Positions 11,337 through 23,660 of a DNA stretch of 64,000 nt are shown piece after piece; position 1 is the first letter of the stretch; the number at the start of each line of letters is the position of its first letter. Under the pieces are notes generated by a model. That model ran no database searches, was not told the origin of the DNA, and worked only from the letters and a program-made list of their open reading frames with translations. Where the stretch lies: positions 117,840,650 to 117,904,649 of the forward strand of contig CM057469.1 in assembly GCA_030035585.1 (NCBI GenBank). The letters run 5' to 3'. The stretch is from Dugong dugon. Its lineage: Eukaryota; Chordata; Mammalia; Sirenia; Dugongidae. The translations under genes and the position numbers were made by a program.

Positions 11337-12060
11337 GTACAGCAAGGGCAAGACTAAGCGGAAGATTGATTTAAGACCGCGCGCTTTTGTTTAACTGTTA
11401 GGTGATGATGCCAAAATGAAATCTCAGGACCCATTTTACCTTAGTTTGTTAAACTATTGTTAGTTTCTTTGTTGTTGTTTTTTGATAGAACTTGAGGCCA
11501 TGAAGGGAGAGTTGGATGAGGCTTCTGGTTCACTTCCTGGGAGTTACAATTCACTCAAGATGATCAAAATCCCTAGCTATTTAACAAATATGTCCAAGAA
11601 CCTACTATGTAAAAGAGATTGAGCTGGAGTTTCTGCCCCCTTATCTCACCTTTTGGAAATATCTCAGGCCGCTTGCCTATTTAACATGGCCTGCCCAAAA
11701 TACCTGACCCTAAGACCCCAAGTCCAGGGTTGTTTTCAAGTCCAGGGTTGTTATGTCTAAACCATATTCCATCTCTAAAATTCTAGGATTTGGTGATTTT
11801 ATTGTGTTTCCTTAAAGAGAAACAACTTTTCCTTTAGAGATTCCAGTTTTTGCAAGGTTTTCATTATATTACCTACCTGAATGGAGAAAGTAGAAGTCCA
11901 GGTGATCAAAATTAGTTTCTATGTATTCTAAATCAATTCTTTCATTCCTTGCATAGCAAAAGTACTTACCTAATTACCTTGAATACTGTTAATGCCTTTT
12001 GCTGTTTCCAGCACATTGACATCATGATTGATTTTCTTGCAAACTTTGTGAAGAAGAGAG
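11337..12060. other. Intronic stretch, nothing recognised
   Basis: No exon, RNA gene or repeat recognised. A short direct duplication (caagtccagggttgtt) occurs at 11719 and 11738. Confidence 0.45.
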
Positions 12061-12069
12061 GGCATATAT

Positions 12070-12180
12070 TATGCTATTCACTCTGCTGATGAGAAAACTC
12101 AGACATAACAAACGGGGCAAATCATTGGCCAAAGACTACAGAGCCTAATAATGATGATCTGACATGAGGAGGCAGGACTT
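12070..12180 (-). mobile_element. MIR fragment, antisense
   Basis: Carries the antisense MIR core gatgagaaaactcagacata followed by gggcaaatcattggccaaag. Confidence 0.7.
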
Positions 12181-12699
12181 CTCTCTCTCTGTCCCTCGTC
12201 TCTCTCTCTGTGATTGGCTTTCTGTCTAGTTAAGGCTGATAAAATGACTTCAACATGCTGACATAAGGGGCACAGGAGAGTGTGGATCAATGGCTCACGA
12301 GTAGAAATCCAAGCACTGAGAGGTTACTACCATTTTTCCTGAACATATACCTTACTAAAAGAAATCGGAGCTAAAAAAGGACCAAAGGGCCCAACTTTCC
12401 TAAACTCTAGGCCTTGCTTTAGCACTCCACAGCCTCCCAAAACAGTGAGAATAAATACGGTACTTGAGTTGACTGCATTTCTGGATTGCCTTCAGCCAAA
12501 GACCTGGAATCTGGAAAAACCCAGAATCACAAATACTCCGCAAATAGAATCCCAACAGGATGGTGACATGGAATGCAATGTCACCAGAGATCCTCTGGGC
12601 TCACAGATCAAAGGCAGTCAGCAGTAATCACGAAGCTCTTAAAAAGATAATGTCTCTAAAGCTAGTCACACTGATTGCTTGACATCACGGAGAAAAAGC

Positions 12700-13060
12700 T
12701 GGCCCATACTACTCAACTACCTGCCCAAGACCCACCTTTCAGTTTCCTGTCTTGGTGCCTTTCTTTCTGTCACTGCTCCAACCTTTCAAGTGCCCCCTCC
12801 TCCCTATTCAATTTTACCCAGGGCTCAAGGTCCAGCTAACTTCCTCCCTCCCTCTGTGAGACTGCCTCAATTCCCAGTGCTACATCTTCTCCCTCTTTTA
12901 AACAATTCATTTAGCCCTTTAGCCTGCTAGTCTCTCTAGCACTGCTGTTCATGTTATTAGCCTCCTTTTCTGGTCTAGTTACCTGGACTCCTTGAGGGAG
13001 AGGAGTGTGGTTCTTACGTTTTGTGTGTTCACCACAGTGTCCAACAGGATACCTCACATC
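12700..13060 (+). mobile_element. L2 3'-end region
   Basis: C/T-rich L2 3' ORF remnant followed by gactccttgagggagaggag and gtgttcaccacagtgtccaa, the usual L2 3' UTR order. Confidence 0.7.
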
Positions 13061-13195
13061 TAGAGTTATGCGTTTTACAATTATAGCTTATTGTTGCCAG
13101 AGGATTCAGAGTGCCCGTGTTACCTTCACAATAGGGCTACCACATGTTCCCACGTGTGTCTGTAATAACCCCAGTTATAATCTCGGTTACCTTTG

Positions 13196-13262
13196 GGCAG
13201 GGTTGCCAGATTTAGCACATAAAAATACAGTATATCCATTAAATTTGGATTTCAGATTTTAT
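13196..13262. mobile_element. DNA-transposon-derived fragment (MER type, name uncertain)
   Basis: gggttgccagatttagcaca, then aatttggatttcagatttta, match one arm of a palindromic short DNA transposon common in mammals. Family name not recalled with certainty. Confidence 0.5.
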
Positions 13263-13699
13263 ATATATATGTAAATAGAGAGAGAGTATAAATACATCAC
13301 AATATTTTTAGACTTTAAAATTACCTCGTTTTCTTCACCCTAATCCTGGCACTGTAGGATCCTGTCCTTATTTAAAATTTTGACATTTTGTTCACCATCG
13401 ATTTTTTTTTTTTTTGGCATTAGTTTTGTTGTTTTTTAATATTGCATTAAAATATTATTTCACTTGTTTTGGTGCCCCCTTAAATTTCACTACTGAGGCA
13501 AATGTCTCATTTGTCTTACCCTCCTCTGGAGCCCCACTCTATTCTCAATTTTCTCATTTATAAAATGGCCATAGTGATATGCTAACAGGAGGATGCAGTG
13601 GGCACAGGGCCTGGCACTCAGTGATTATTTTGTATGTTCACACTGTCTGGAATTCTTTTTTTCACATTGAAGAGTTCAGTGGCTTGTCTCCTTTTGTCA

Positions 13700-14102
13700 T
13701 GTCGTTACTGTTAGTTGCTGTTGAGTCGGCTCCCACTCATGGCAAACCCGTGTACAACAGAATGAAACGTTGCCCGGATCTGTGCCGTCTTCACAGCTAT
13801 TGGTTATCATCAGTCCATCACTGTGGGAACTGTGTATTTTGAGTGCCTTCCAACTCAAGAGGCTCATCTTCCAACACTATGTTTGACAATATTCTGTTGT
13901 GATCCGTAGGGCTTTCATTGACTGATTTTCGGAAGTAGATCGCCAAGCCTTTCTTTTAGTCTGTCTTAGTCTGGAAACTCTGCTGGAACCTGTCCACCAT
14001 GGGTGACCCTGGTGGTATTTGAAATATTGGTAGCATAGCTCCCAGGATCATAGTAATACACAAGCCACCACAGTATGACGAATTGGCAGATGAGTGATGG
14101 CC
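13700..14102 (-). mobile_element. RTE internal-deletion derivative (5' leader joined to 3' tail)
   Basis: On the minus strand it starts as the RTE 5' leader (gtcatactgtggtggcttgt, including the ccatggtggacaggttcc segment) and runs to about the position equivalent to 360 of the first copy. It then jumps to the 3' terminus (ttcattctgttgtacacggg). Coding sequence is absent. It lacks the tRNA-like head of 5170-5532 and retains more leader, so it is a separate type of non-autonomous derivative. Confidence 0.8.
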
Positions 14103-14217
14103 TTCTGTCATAGCCACATTTTAATCCAAATTCATAACTTTTAGTTTTTAAACTAAGTTTTTATTACTCTTATAAATGGAAAGGGCATAAGAATTCTGTG
14201 GTTCTCAGAGTCAGCAT

Positions 14218-14416
14218 GACCCAAAACCCAAAAACCCGTTACCGTCGAGTCAATTCCGTCTGATAACTACCCTATAGGACAGAGTAGAACTGCCCCATGG
14301 GATTTCCAAGGCTGTACATCTTCATGAGAGCAGACTGCTGAGAGGCTGGTGGGTTAGAACCACCAGCCTTTTGTTTAGCAGCCAAACACCTAACCACTGT
14401 GCCGCCAGGGCTCCTC
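14218..14416 (-). mobile_element. AfroSINE copy, antisense
   Basis: Starts with aaaacccaaaaacccgttac, clamp agaactgccccatgggattt, B-box ttagaaccaccagcc, ends cgccagggctcctcc. Long form with a gctgtacatcttc insert. Confidence 0.93.
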
Positions 14417-16090
14417 CATCATGGCCCACATCTCCACAAAAGTGCCTTTCATTTCTGTAATAGACATCCTGTTTGCAAGGAGAAAAGCAAGAGGAAAGAA
14501 ACAGCCTCTGGCTGCTGAGCTTGGGGCATACCTAAATATAGAGGGCCTCTAAACACAGAAGTCACACTTGCTCTTCCATCACGTCCTCTCCAATGACAAA
14601 GCAGTACAATGCCTTCTCCATATATGTTAGTTTCCACGGAGCTGTTTGTGTGCTATTTCAAAGTTGTAAAATATTAGTCACATTCTTTTAAGCTGTTTTC
14701 TACTTACAGCCTCAGTGTATATATGAAAATGACCAGTGAGTGAGTTTAGGGACTGTGAAAGGACGATGGAGATTTGTGGGATTTTAGATGATTAAAAACA
14801 CACACCTATATGCCCTGGTTTTGACCTTTAATGAAAACACTATAGGTCTATGTAGCAGATATTCAGGGAAAAAAAAAAAATGATTAAGCAAGAGTTGTGA
14901 AGAAGGATTGCTTTAAACCCAGCTGTGTAGATCTGATGTGTATGTATCAATTTTATATACCCAGATTTTTGTTGTTGAAAGAGAACATCTGCAAACTTGT
15001 TGGAAGGTCCTGTGAATTTCCAAATCATGATATTCCATTAGGCTCAACTGATGACCTGTGATCTCATTTTATCACATTCATAAGTAGCTATGGCGACCTT
15101 CATGGTTTTGCAGAGACTGGGTGTGGAACATGAGTAGGTCTGCCGCTAGGACTATAAGTCAATCAATCTGTAGTTTGCTTGATTAAAGCTTAGATGTTTT
15201 AATAGATTTGACAAAGCTTTTAAAAACACTTTTCTCTTAAAAGGGAGATAATGGCATCCATAAATTTATGTAAAGTTTTTTTTTCTTTTAAATCTGTTGA
15301 GAATATCATTGTTGTTCTTAAAAGACAGTGGAGATTGCATTTTGTTTGACTTTAATTTTCTTCGACAGCCACCAAAATATAGAGGAAAAAAGGACTTATT
15401 TAGTGAAACTTCCTAGTGAATTTATTAATTCCTAATAAATTTATTTAAGATTATTTTTTTCCCTATACCTCTGCCTGTTTCAGTCATAAGGCAAATTTTC
15501 CTCATGACCTCAAGCTGTGGTTGCTTATTATCATGTTCAGCACCCCATTGCTTGAGAGAACAGAGATTAGAAGCACTGTATTTTCCAGTAAAGCATCTCT
15601 TTTGATGTGGGTACTGAAGTTGCAATACAGTGTATGATGTATTGGTATAAAATTCCAAATTCTGCTGATTTACCTTAAATTTCTATTTAGTTTTTATTCT
15701 TCTCAATTATCTTCCATTCAATAAAGTTGTGCTTACATAATAAAGAAGCACAAAACATTTGTATTTGAAGGCAAAAACAAAGCATCCTTGATGTGTTTGC
15801 TTAATAGCTAAAATTCTGGAAACGGAAGAAAACATAAATTTGCATGGAGTTGAATATGGACATAGTTTGTAACTTTCCTGAGTGTATTGATTTTCATTAA
15901 TTTTTATCTTTATTTGGGAGAAAAACAGCATTAGTGACCAAATCATGTTCACTGTGTATAGAAAATAATCCCCTACCTTTTTTTTTTTTTTTTTTTGGAT
16001 GGACACTACAGCTCAAGTATGTTCCTGAATTGTTTTTTCAACTTTTAATGTCTCTATCATTTACTTTTCTAAACCAGGAATTATTTCTCT
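14417..16090. other. Intronic stretch upstream of the 81-bp exon
   Basis: No repeat family recognised. A T18-type run lies at 15978-15996. AT-rich and apparently unique. Confidence 0.45.
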
Positions 16091-16101
16091 TTTCTTAATA
16101 G

Positions 16102-16182
16102 ACTGGAAGGAAAGAAAAAGGAGATCCTCTAAACATTGCAATTGATAAGATGACCAAGAAAACAAGAGACCTAAGGAGACAG
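16102..16182 (+). CDS. CTNNA2: CTNNA2 internal coding exon (27 codons), alpha-N-catenin M-domain start
   Basis: Alpha-N-catenin is the neural alpha-catenin that couples cadherin-bound beta-catenin to actin at adherens junctions. The exon reads without a stop from TGRKEKGDPLN through KMTKKTRDLRRQ, which I recognise as the alpha-catenin segment immediately before the vinculin-binding helix (about residues 298-324 in alpha-E numbering). The acceptor is a pyrimidine-rich tract ending tcttaatag at 16101; the donor is CAG|gtactg at 16183, weak because it lacks G at +5. Both ends are phase 0 and the length is 81 bp, so skipping would keep the frame. An upstream AG at 16076-16077 would add 24 in-frame bases containing a stop, so the downstream acceptor must be the one used. 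The next exon in the window continues the protein exactly (RRQ then LRKAV). The paralogue choice rests mainly on that neighbouring exon. Identification is from memory of the family. Confidence 0.95.
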
Positions 16183-16854
16183 GTACTGTTTTCTATTTTT
16201 TATTTTAAGTGCATGATTATTAGTAGTAGTTTCAAAGAATGTCCTTTTTTTCAGGGTGCCTTCTTAGAACTGACATTCAGGCTGACATTTTTTATAACTT
16301 CTAAATATACATAGAACCACTGTAACGGCAAGGTAGAGGTTCTGATGAGGTCTTGGCTGCCAAGCATGGAGTTGTGGCAATAACAAGGGGTGTGAGGATG
16401 GAAAGAACTCTTAAGAGGAAAGCCTGCTCATTGTCCAGACATAGTTTTCCCAGGGAGAGCCTTGATGAAGTCACTACCTTCTACATTTCATTTTCAGTTT
16501 TCCAGATAAAGGTATGGCCAAGTTCCAGAGTCTGCTGGGCTATCTTCAGGATAACACCTGTAGGTGTAGACTCCTCTAGAAGAGATCACAATTAGTTTTG
16601 GAATATGACAACTCTAGTTTGACTGCCCAGCTAACAAGCCCTTTTGAGGAAAGGATTTTCTTTTTATTTTACCTTGAAATAAGGAACAATAAAACGTACT
16701 ATCCTCTTAGGCATTATTAATACCAATAGATACATGGCCAGATATACCTATCCTTGCCCTCTTAGACTCATATGTCTATGCAAAGACCTCCTCTGATGTG
16801 AAATGATATGGGTAGTAGGAATGAGGACAGGTTAATGGGAAACATTTAACCAGG
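16183..16854. other. Intronic stretch after the 81-bp exon
   Basis: No repeat or further coding sequence recognised. Frame read-through from the exon ends in a stop near 16314. Confidence 0.5.
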
Positions 16855-16990
16855 TATCAGGAGCTCTGGGTTTCAGTTCTGGTTCTGCCAACTAAGCTGG
16901 CAGTATGACTGTGGGTCCATCAACTCTGGGTTAGTCTCATTTTCTTGTCTATAAAGTCAAAGAAAACTCTATCTGTATAGAGTTTTTGAG
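16855..16990 (+). mobile_element. MIR fragment
   Basis: gtttcagttctggttctgcc, then tgactgtgggtccatcaact and ctcattttcttgtctataaa, follow the MIR consensus order. Confidence 0.8.
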
Positions 16991-18871
16991 CTGTATAAGG
17001 CTGTATGAGTCCAAGGAAAATCTCCATTCATTTCCTGTGCTAGAGGTTTTAATGCCTGATAATCACAGATTTTAAAAACAGTGGGAGGACATCTTTTCCA
17101 AGGCTTGACTTTGGCTAGACTGTGAACCAGACGAATTTCTCAAACTGGTTCCTCTCACCTCCTCACCTCTCCATTCTTAGCAGGTACCACTCTTTCACAT
17201 CCAGGGGCTCTCTCCACTATAGTGACAGTTTTCTGTCTTATTAGGAAAGAATGGATAAAGTAATCTTTTACTCTGTTGGTAAAATTCCCAGAGAAGTGTT
17301 GCCTCTTTTGAGTTGATTACAGTGGTGAAATTCGAGATTGGAATTTATGGTGGAATTTTAAATGCTTTGGTGACAAGCTCCTTGTAGAGCTGCCTTTAGG
17401 ATGGCAGTGGAAGGAGTATGTCCTTCTCTGAAATCATTTAATGCATATGATATGGTTTTTTCCTTCTCATCTTTCCCAAAGATACAGAAGAATAAGAATA
17501 AATGGAGAATTGTTCGTGGTCTCAATATCCAACAGTTATGGCATAATTTTACACCACATCCTTGAATTTGGTTCAGATGTCTTTCTCTTCCCCAATCTGC
17601 TTTTCTAGAACTAAGATGGTCCCATCTGTTAATTCCATCTCTACCCATATGTTGGGATATTTTTGTCTTTCTTCCCATCTCTTATATCTCCCCATGTACA
17701 CCTGTAGTGGTACAAAGGCTTCTCTGACCTAAATTGAAGCCACCTAGCACTTGTGCAGATGGAACATGTAAGGACTCTCATTTGCTTGGCTCGGGTACAT
17801 CTTCGGCTTAGATCTGGGTAGCTAGTTAATTGGTTTAACAAGGTTTTACCTGGGATTCTGATGGTGGTTCTGCCAGAGTGGCATAGTGAATGTTCATGGT
17901 TCAAATGAGTGTTTCTATCTTGCTGAGACACCTCTTGAAAAAATCCTTTGTTATAACAGATTCTAATAAGAACCCTCAGTTATCCTTGTTCACTTTCCTG
18001 CATACACGTGTTTCTTTATACAATATTTAGAGAAATCAAATAACATGAGGGGGAAAAAAAGGTAAAATCAGGACTATAGTTAAAAAAGAAGAAAGATTTC
18101 TATTGATTTTCATGAGTTTCTACCCCTTCATTCTCCTGCTCTTCCTCATAGCACTTAGTTTGGGCAGTGTTCTTCAGAAGGTTGACTCAGGAGCCTTGCA
18201 AAATTCCAGCCACCAAATTAAAAATAAATAAATAAAGTTAATCACGATCATTAACTTGGACTTCCCTAGTGAAAGAAAGTAGACAAAGATTTACAGACAC
18301 TTGAACAAAAATCAAGAGTGATTGAATAAAAAGGATTTCTGATTTAGTAGAGTTTTTAAGTAAGTAGAACCCTGTCTCTTGGGCAACATATCTCAAGAAA
18401 CTGGGGAGTCCTAAACTGTGAAAGTCACAAGAACCCTCAGGTACATTGGCATAGGCCCATAGTGCCAATTAAACCCATGACAGTGGGCAGTGGCGGGGCA
18501 GAATCCTCTTAGGAGTATTTTTCCTAGAATTCAAAATTGATTTAGGGGAATGTAACTGCCAGCTTTAAGCGTTATGTTCTAATTTTAGAGCTTTGGGCAC
18601 AGTATGCCCCATGTCTGAGCTATTGTCACTGCTGTGATTCTGGAATCAGATCACTGTGGAAGCAAGAGTTTTTGGCTGACTCTCTGCCTGGGCACCTAGT
18701 GGCCCACATAGTCTACCATCCTGTAGAGAGGACCCAGTCAGTGTCTGCCAGCTGCTCCTCCAGGCCCCCTCCTATAAGCGGTCTATGGACTATTCTAGGC
18801 ATGGTCTCCTAGTTTTTCATACACTTACAGGGAAACTGACTTATCCTGGTTATTATTTTGGTCTTGTTATT
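16991..18871. other. Intronic stretch, nothing recognised
   Basis: ORFs of 76-106 codons on the minus strand (17358-17931, 18238-18468) show no domain. No repeat recognised. Confidence 0.45.
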
Positions 18872-19060
18872 CTTGTGTACTGTTGAGTTGATTCCAACTC
18901 ATAGCCACCCTTTAGGACAGAGTCCATAGGGTTTCCAAAGCTGTAATCTTTATGGAAGCAGATTGCCACATCTTTCTCCCATGGAGAAGCTGGTGGGTTC
19001 GAACTGCTTACCTTTTGGTTAGCAGCTGAGTGCTTAACCACTGTGCCACCAGGGCTCCTT
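18872..19060 (-). mobile_element. AfroSINE copy, antisense
   Basis: Reversed tail gttgattccaactcatagcc, insert gctgtaatctttatggaagc, B-box gggttcgaactgc, end ccaccagggctcc. Confidence 0.93.
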
Positions 19061-19138
19061 ATTTTAGTCTTATTAAAGTTAAATAAATAAAAAAATAAAA
19101 TAAAGTTAAATAAAACTAACAAAGCTTTTTTTTTTTTT

Positions 19139-19163
19139 CCTTCTTCTTCTTCTTCTTCTTCTA
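19139..19163. repeat. (TTC)8 microsatellite
   Basis: Eight CTT/TTC units preceded by a T-run at 19124-19138. Pyrimidine-only on the + strand. Confidence 0.95.
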
Positions 19164-19700
19164 GTTGATAACCAAATCAGGACCCAAAAGCTTCCCTGTA
19201 AGAAGCAAATAAATAAAAATCATAACATAGGATGTTGCTATCCCTAGTGACTCTCTCACTGCCAAAACCAATCAAGGGCTTTCTTTTTATCCCTTCACCC
19301 CTAATGACCATCACAATGGTTCTAGCAATGAGATTCAGTGATTGCCATCTTGACAAAAGTCTCAATTGCTATTAAGATAAAAAGCATTTCAAACAGGCAA
19401 CAAAAAACATGTATTGGAAATGTTACATCTGGGTAAGTGCTTAAGAGAGTGGTGATATAGCAAAGATTAAAAACAAACAAGCAAAACTTGCCACAGGATG
19501 GTATATTTAAATAACGATTCATCTAGTCCCTGCCTCCAAACTGGACTACAGAAAAACATTCCAAGATTAATAAGAAATAAGTACAAAGAGTTTCCTCAGC
19601 TGTCCCCTTTGTGACCCAATTCCTTGTATAAGAACCATGGCTGAAGGTGTATAGCCATCAGTGAGAGCTTGTAAAATCACTATCCACAAAGTGTAGACTA
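19164..19700. other. Intronic stretch, nothing recognised
   Basis: No repeat, RNA or exon recognised. Confidence 0.45.
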
Positions 19701-19714
19701 AATCATAGTGGAAA

Positions 19715-19900
19715 TGTATTGGTCCCTTACAATGCGCCAGGCACTGTTGTGAGCTTTCTCCACATACTGACCTCATTTATTCCTCACACCAGCTATGTGA
19801 GCTGGAAAAGATTGTCACCATTCCCATTTTTCAGATGAGGAACATAAAGTGAAGCAACATTCCCAAGACCACAAAGTGTGGACGCATAGGGGTTTCCAGC
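19715..19900 (-). mobile_element. MIR, antisense
   Basis: ttacaatgcgccaggcactg, then acctcatttattcctcacac and cccatttttcagatgaggaa, then cccaagaccacaaagtgtgg: the full antisense MIR order. Confidence 0.9.
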
Positions 19901-20028
19901 CCAGGCAGTCTGGCTGTAGAGTTTTTGCTCAAAACCCCTACTCCGTCCTGCCTCTCCTTAGAACCAGCATATGCAAGTGGGTCATCTGTATACTAATGTA
20001 CTTTGGGGATGCAGTTGAGGAAGAAGAA

Positions 20029-20237
20029 CCAATACCAAACCCATTGCTGCTGAGGTGATTCTGACTCATAGCAACCCTGTAGGACAGAATAGAACTGCCC
20101 CATAGTGTTTCCAAGGCTGTAAATCTTTACAGAAGTAGACTGCCACATCTTTCTCCTGCAGAGTGGCTGGTAGGTTCAAACCGCCACGTTTCGGTTAGCA
20201 GCTGAGCACTTAACCGACTGTGCCATCAGGGCTCCTC
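20029..20237 (-). mobile_element. AfroSINE copy, antisense
   Basis: Reversed tail, clamp agaactgccccatagtgttt, insert gctgtaaatctttacagaag, head end gtgccatcagggctcctc. Imperfect flanking repeats: gaggaagaag (left, around 20017) and gaggaagag (right, around 20240). Confidence 0.93.
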
Positions 20238-20239
20238 TG

Positions 20240-22500
20240 AGGAGGAAGAGTTCGCATAAATTTGTGCATCTTCTTTAGGGTTTTCAACAGTACCTCCACC
20301 ACTCTAGGATGTGGGAGTGGGTGACATGAACACACAGAAGACAGACAAAAAAAATCTATATTGACTTCGGAAGTATGGTTCTTGTTTGCGGTGTGGTATC
20401 ATCTCCCAAGCCTCCAGCTGTTATGGTTCATTGGATCCTCCTTTGAAAAAGTCCTATTATGTTTAGGTATCTGGCTTCTCGAAGCATGAATTATACAGTT
20501 TCAAAACATTTGCAGAAAAAAGGAATTTTAAGGCATTCAATTCTTTTTCTCTCATCTGCCCATGTTGGGGCCAATTATTTTTAGATCCCATTGTAAGAAA
20601 ACATTTTAAAATAATATGTTTCTGGACTTGAATCTACTTTTCCTCATAAGAACATGAGGCTATCTGTATAACTACAACCAAAAAATCATTATAAAATAAA
20701 ATATTGCTTTCTCCAAAATGTCAAGGTTTGTATTGTTAATAATTGAAACACTATGTCAAAGCAATTATCCCTGGGGTTTGGCCCCTAGGTCAGATTGCCA
20801 CACTGCTGTAGAAGTATAAAGATTAGGAAGTGATCATACAGTAAATGGGATTGGAAATATTGAAAATAAGCAACTCAGAGACCGCTGAAATGAAATGGGA
20901 TCAGAAATGTCGGAGATCAGAATCAAAAAAGGCTAGGAGGAGGGTATTAAAGAGGACTAAGAAAGGCCGTTATTTGGGTATGTCCCTTGGTCATGGGTTA
21001 TATATTCAACCACCTCTATCTTAGGAAAATCCTGATACAACAGCCCTGAATGTCAAGCCACCACACACTTATTTATCTCCTGGAAAACAGAAGGCCAAGT
21101 TCAAGTACACGATTTCATCCGTTGGAAATAGTTCTTGAAATATCATGGTTGGCAAACTCTTCCCTTGTCAAGACACTGTTCAATTCATGAAGTAGTTTAA
21201 TTTATTCCTGTGAGCTAACGTGATGGTCAACTATTCACACATTAAGGCGCCAGGTATGACCTATCCCGGGAGCAAGCCTAGATCACAACAAAAAGTCCAG
21301 TGACTTGATTAATCATATAACATAATATAGTGAGCAGAGGGCTCTATAACATACGTATGAATAGGAAAACATTTCTATTAAGTGGAAGCTTCAACTAATA
21401 ATTTGCTCTGTTGTGTAAATTTCTGTAAGCCCTGACAGCTCAAGAAAAAGGGGGAGGTAGTAAATAGCTAAGGCTGAGTCCCAAAACACGTTCCAGAGAA
21501 TGTTCACATTTGGTCCATGATTCCTCTTGTTCTAGGAAATGAGAATCCCATTAAGACTGATCCTAAGACTAGAAGATGCACTATAGGATTATAAATAATA
21601 ATAATAAAATAAAGGAATCACTTTTTCCAGTATGAAAGTCCTAAGCAAGAAAATTGGGTATATTTTCAATAATGATGATTTAAACAACAAAGTTCTGTTT
21701 TTCAGAATACCCTTTCATCTTAACAGAATGTGCATTTCAGAACACCTATCCTGATTGAGTGAGATTGGCCCATATTCATTCTTGGAGGCAATGCTTAGGC
21801 TTGGATTTCTTATCCAGAAACTGTCACTGAAAAGGAGATAATTTTAAATTGTGTTATGCAAAAGTCCGCCACCGTGGCCTGGATTGAGATGTTTCTCAAG
21901 CTGAAGATAGCAGTTAATCGCCTTGATTCTGACCGAATACCCCCAGTGGATCATTGCAGTCAGCTTGTGGCCAAATATATCTGTTCTGTTTGACCCCTTC
22001 TTGCAGAGGTTACCTTCTGCTACCTGAAAAGGCTTCTGGCATTAGTTTTCCCCAGGGAAATTTCCAACAGGACTGCTGATATTTCTTTATTTCTCCCCAT
22101 TTCCTGAGAAGGCTGGATAAATCTGAAATTTAGAAAGTGAGTCATCTTCCTGCAGGCTCTGCCTCTTCTGCTGTCACCACCAGCCCTGGTGGAAGCCCAT
22201 TTGCTCTAGGATGTCATTACTTTGTGCCTTCCTTGCTCCTATGGATGTCACTGCTGATGACTGAGGGGATTCAGCATTGCTCTTTGCTGGGTAGAAAATT
22301 GTGAAGAAGGTGACGATTATATTGTACTCACCTTATACCCTTGACCCATCTGTGTTTCCTTCTTGGCTGAATGAAGTTTCCAGGATACTTCAAAGCCAAG
22401 CCCTCCCCGCTTCTCCCACCCCACACAAATGTTTGCTCCCCACTGTGATCAACTTCTTTAAGCAGTTGCATCTAACCAGTTTCTAAGCTAAAAACTCCAG
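20240..22500. other. Intronic stretch without recognised repeats
   Basis: About 2.3 kb with no SINE, LINE or LTR that I can recognise, the longest such block in this intron. 21840-22020 is less AT-rich and has a mixed, non-repetitive texture; treated as a possible conserved non-coding block in the findings. Confidence 0.45.
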
Positions 22501-23235
22501 GCAGCTTCTTTCTTTATCATTTCTTAAATCCCCATCAGTCTTGCAGTCCACTTGATTCCACCTCCTACATGCATTTGGAGTTCATTTCTTCTTCTCCACC
22601 CCTGCTGGCACTGCTTAATTGGTCTTCACAAAAACAATGGCCTCAACCTCATAACCAGTCTTCCTGACATCAGCACCTCTGCCTTCAGTTCACCGTAGCC
22701 CCAGCTGAGAAAAGCTCATAAGCTGGCCTTTACATATCTTTAGGTCCCTGGGTGGCACAAACTGCTTGCACTTAACTACTAACCTAAAGGTTGGCAGTTT
22801 GAACCCACCTAGTGGTGCCATGGAACAAAGTCCTGGGGGTCTGCTTCCATAAAGATTACAGTCAGGAAGATCCTATGGAGCAGTTCTACTCTGTAACACA
22901 TGGGGTTGCCATGAGTCAGAGATGACACAACAGCAGTGGGTCCATACCCTCATGCCTTTCTTTGCTTTTGCTGTTTCTTCTGCTTGGAAGGCCCTTTGTT
23001 TTTTTGTTTCTTTTATTCTTCCTCCCCCAACCCGTCAGAAAAATTCACAGATTTCCTACAGAGCTCATCTTAAATGTCACTTTGTTGTCATAAGCTTATC
23101 AGACTCCTGTAAACAGGGTTTATCCAATAGGCTTCTAGAGCATTTAAAAATATCTCCATTATGACATTTTTTGCAGTGGATTTAGGGTATCTGTATGTTT
23201 TGCCTGTGCCTGTGTTTTTTTCTTCTTTATTTCTT
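22500..23235 (+). mobile_element. L2 3' region, split by an AfroSINE
   Basis: 22650-22740 and 22945-23120 (ctgcttggaaggccctttgt, then gctcatcttaaatgtcactt) follow the L2 3' ORF order once the SINE at 22743-22940 is removed. Confidence 0.7.
22743..22940 (+). mobile_element. AfroSINE copy
   Basis: Head ggtccctgggtggcacaaac, B-box cagtttgaacccacc, cataaagattacagtcagg, tail ggggttgccatgagtcagag. Confidence 0.93.
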
Positions 23236-23660
23236 CAGTGCCCGTTATAGAGTCAGCTTGCACCAAATGTGTTGAAGAATCCCCTTTGTGTAGCTACCAC
23301 CCTACTCAGGAAGTGCCGTAATCATCAACTTCCCTCCCTTCTAGACACACAGGTCCCATTCTAATGTTTTCAGAAGTGATTTGCTAATCTCAAAAGTTCA
23401 TTTGTGCTATGATAATAATGGCCATTTCCACTTTAAGAGAGGGCTTCTATGCCTTAACTGAGTGGTTCCCTGTTGCTAGACTAGCTTTAGAAGACTCAGC
23501 TCAAGAATCTATTAGAACATAGATATATGACTCCATACTGGGAGATTCTGATACCGTAAAATCGGCATCCTAACAAGTTTCCCAGACCATTTTTGATGCT
23601 CTCGCAGGTTTGAATTCCACTGCTTTTGGTTCTGATACTGAAAACTTTCAGACACCGTCA

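Larger units (their letters stand above)
1..16101 (+). other. CTNNA2: CTNNA2 intron, 3' part (upstream exon not in window)
   Basis: No alpha-catenin coding sequence preceding TGRKEK was found in this stretch on either strand, so the preceding exon lies outside the window. The contents are the repeats listed individually plus apparently unique DNA. A possible branch site lies near 16068-16074 (ctaaac), followed by an AG at 16076-16077 and then the used acceptor at 16100-16101. Confidence 0.85.
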
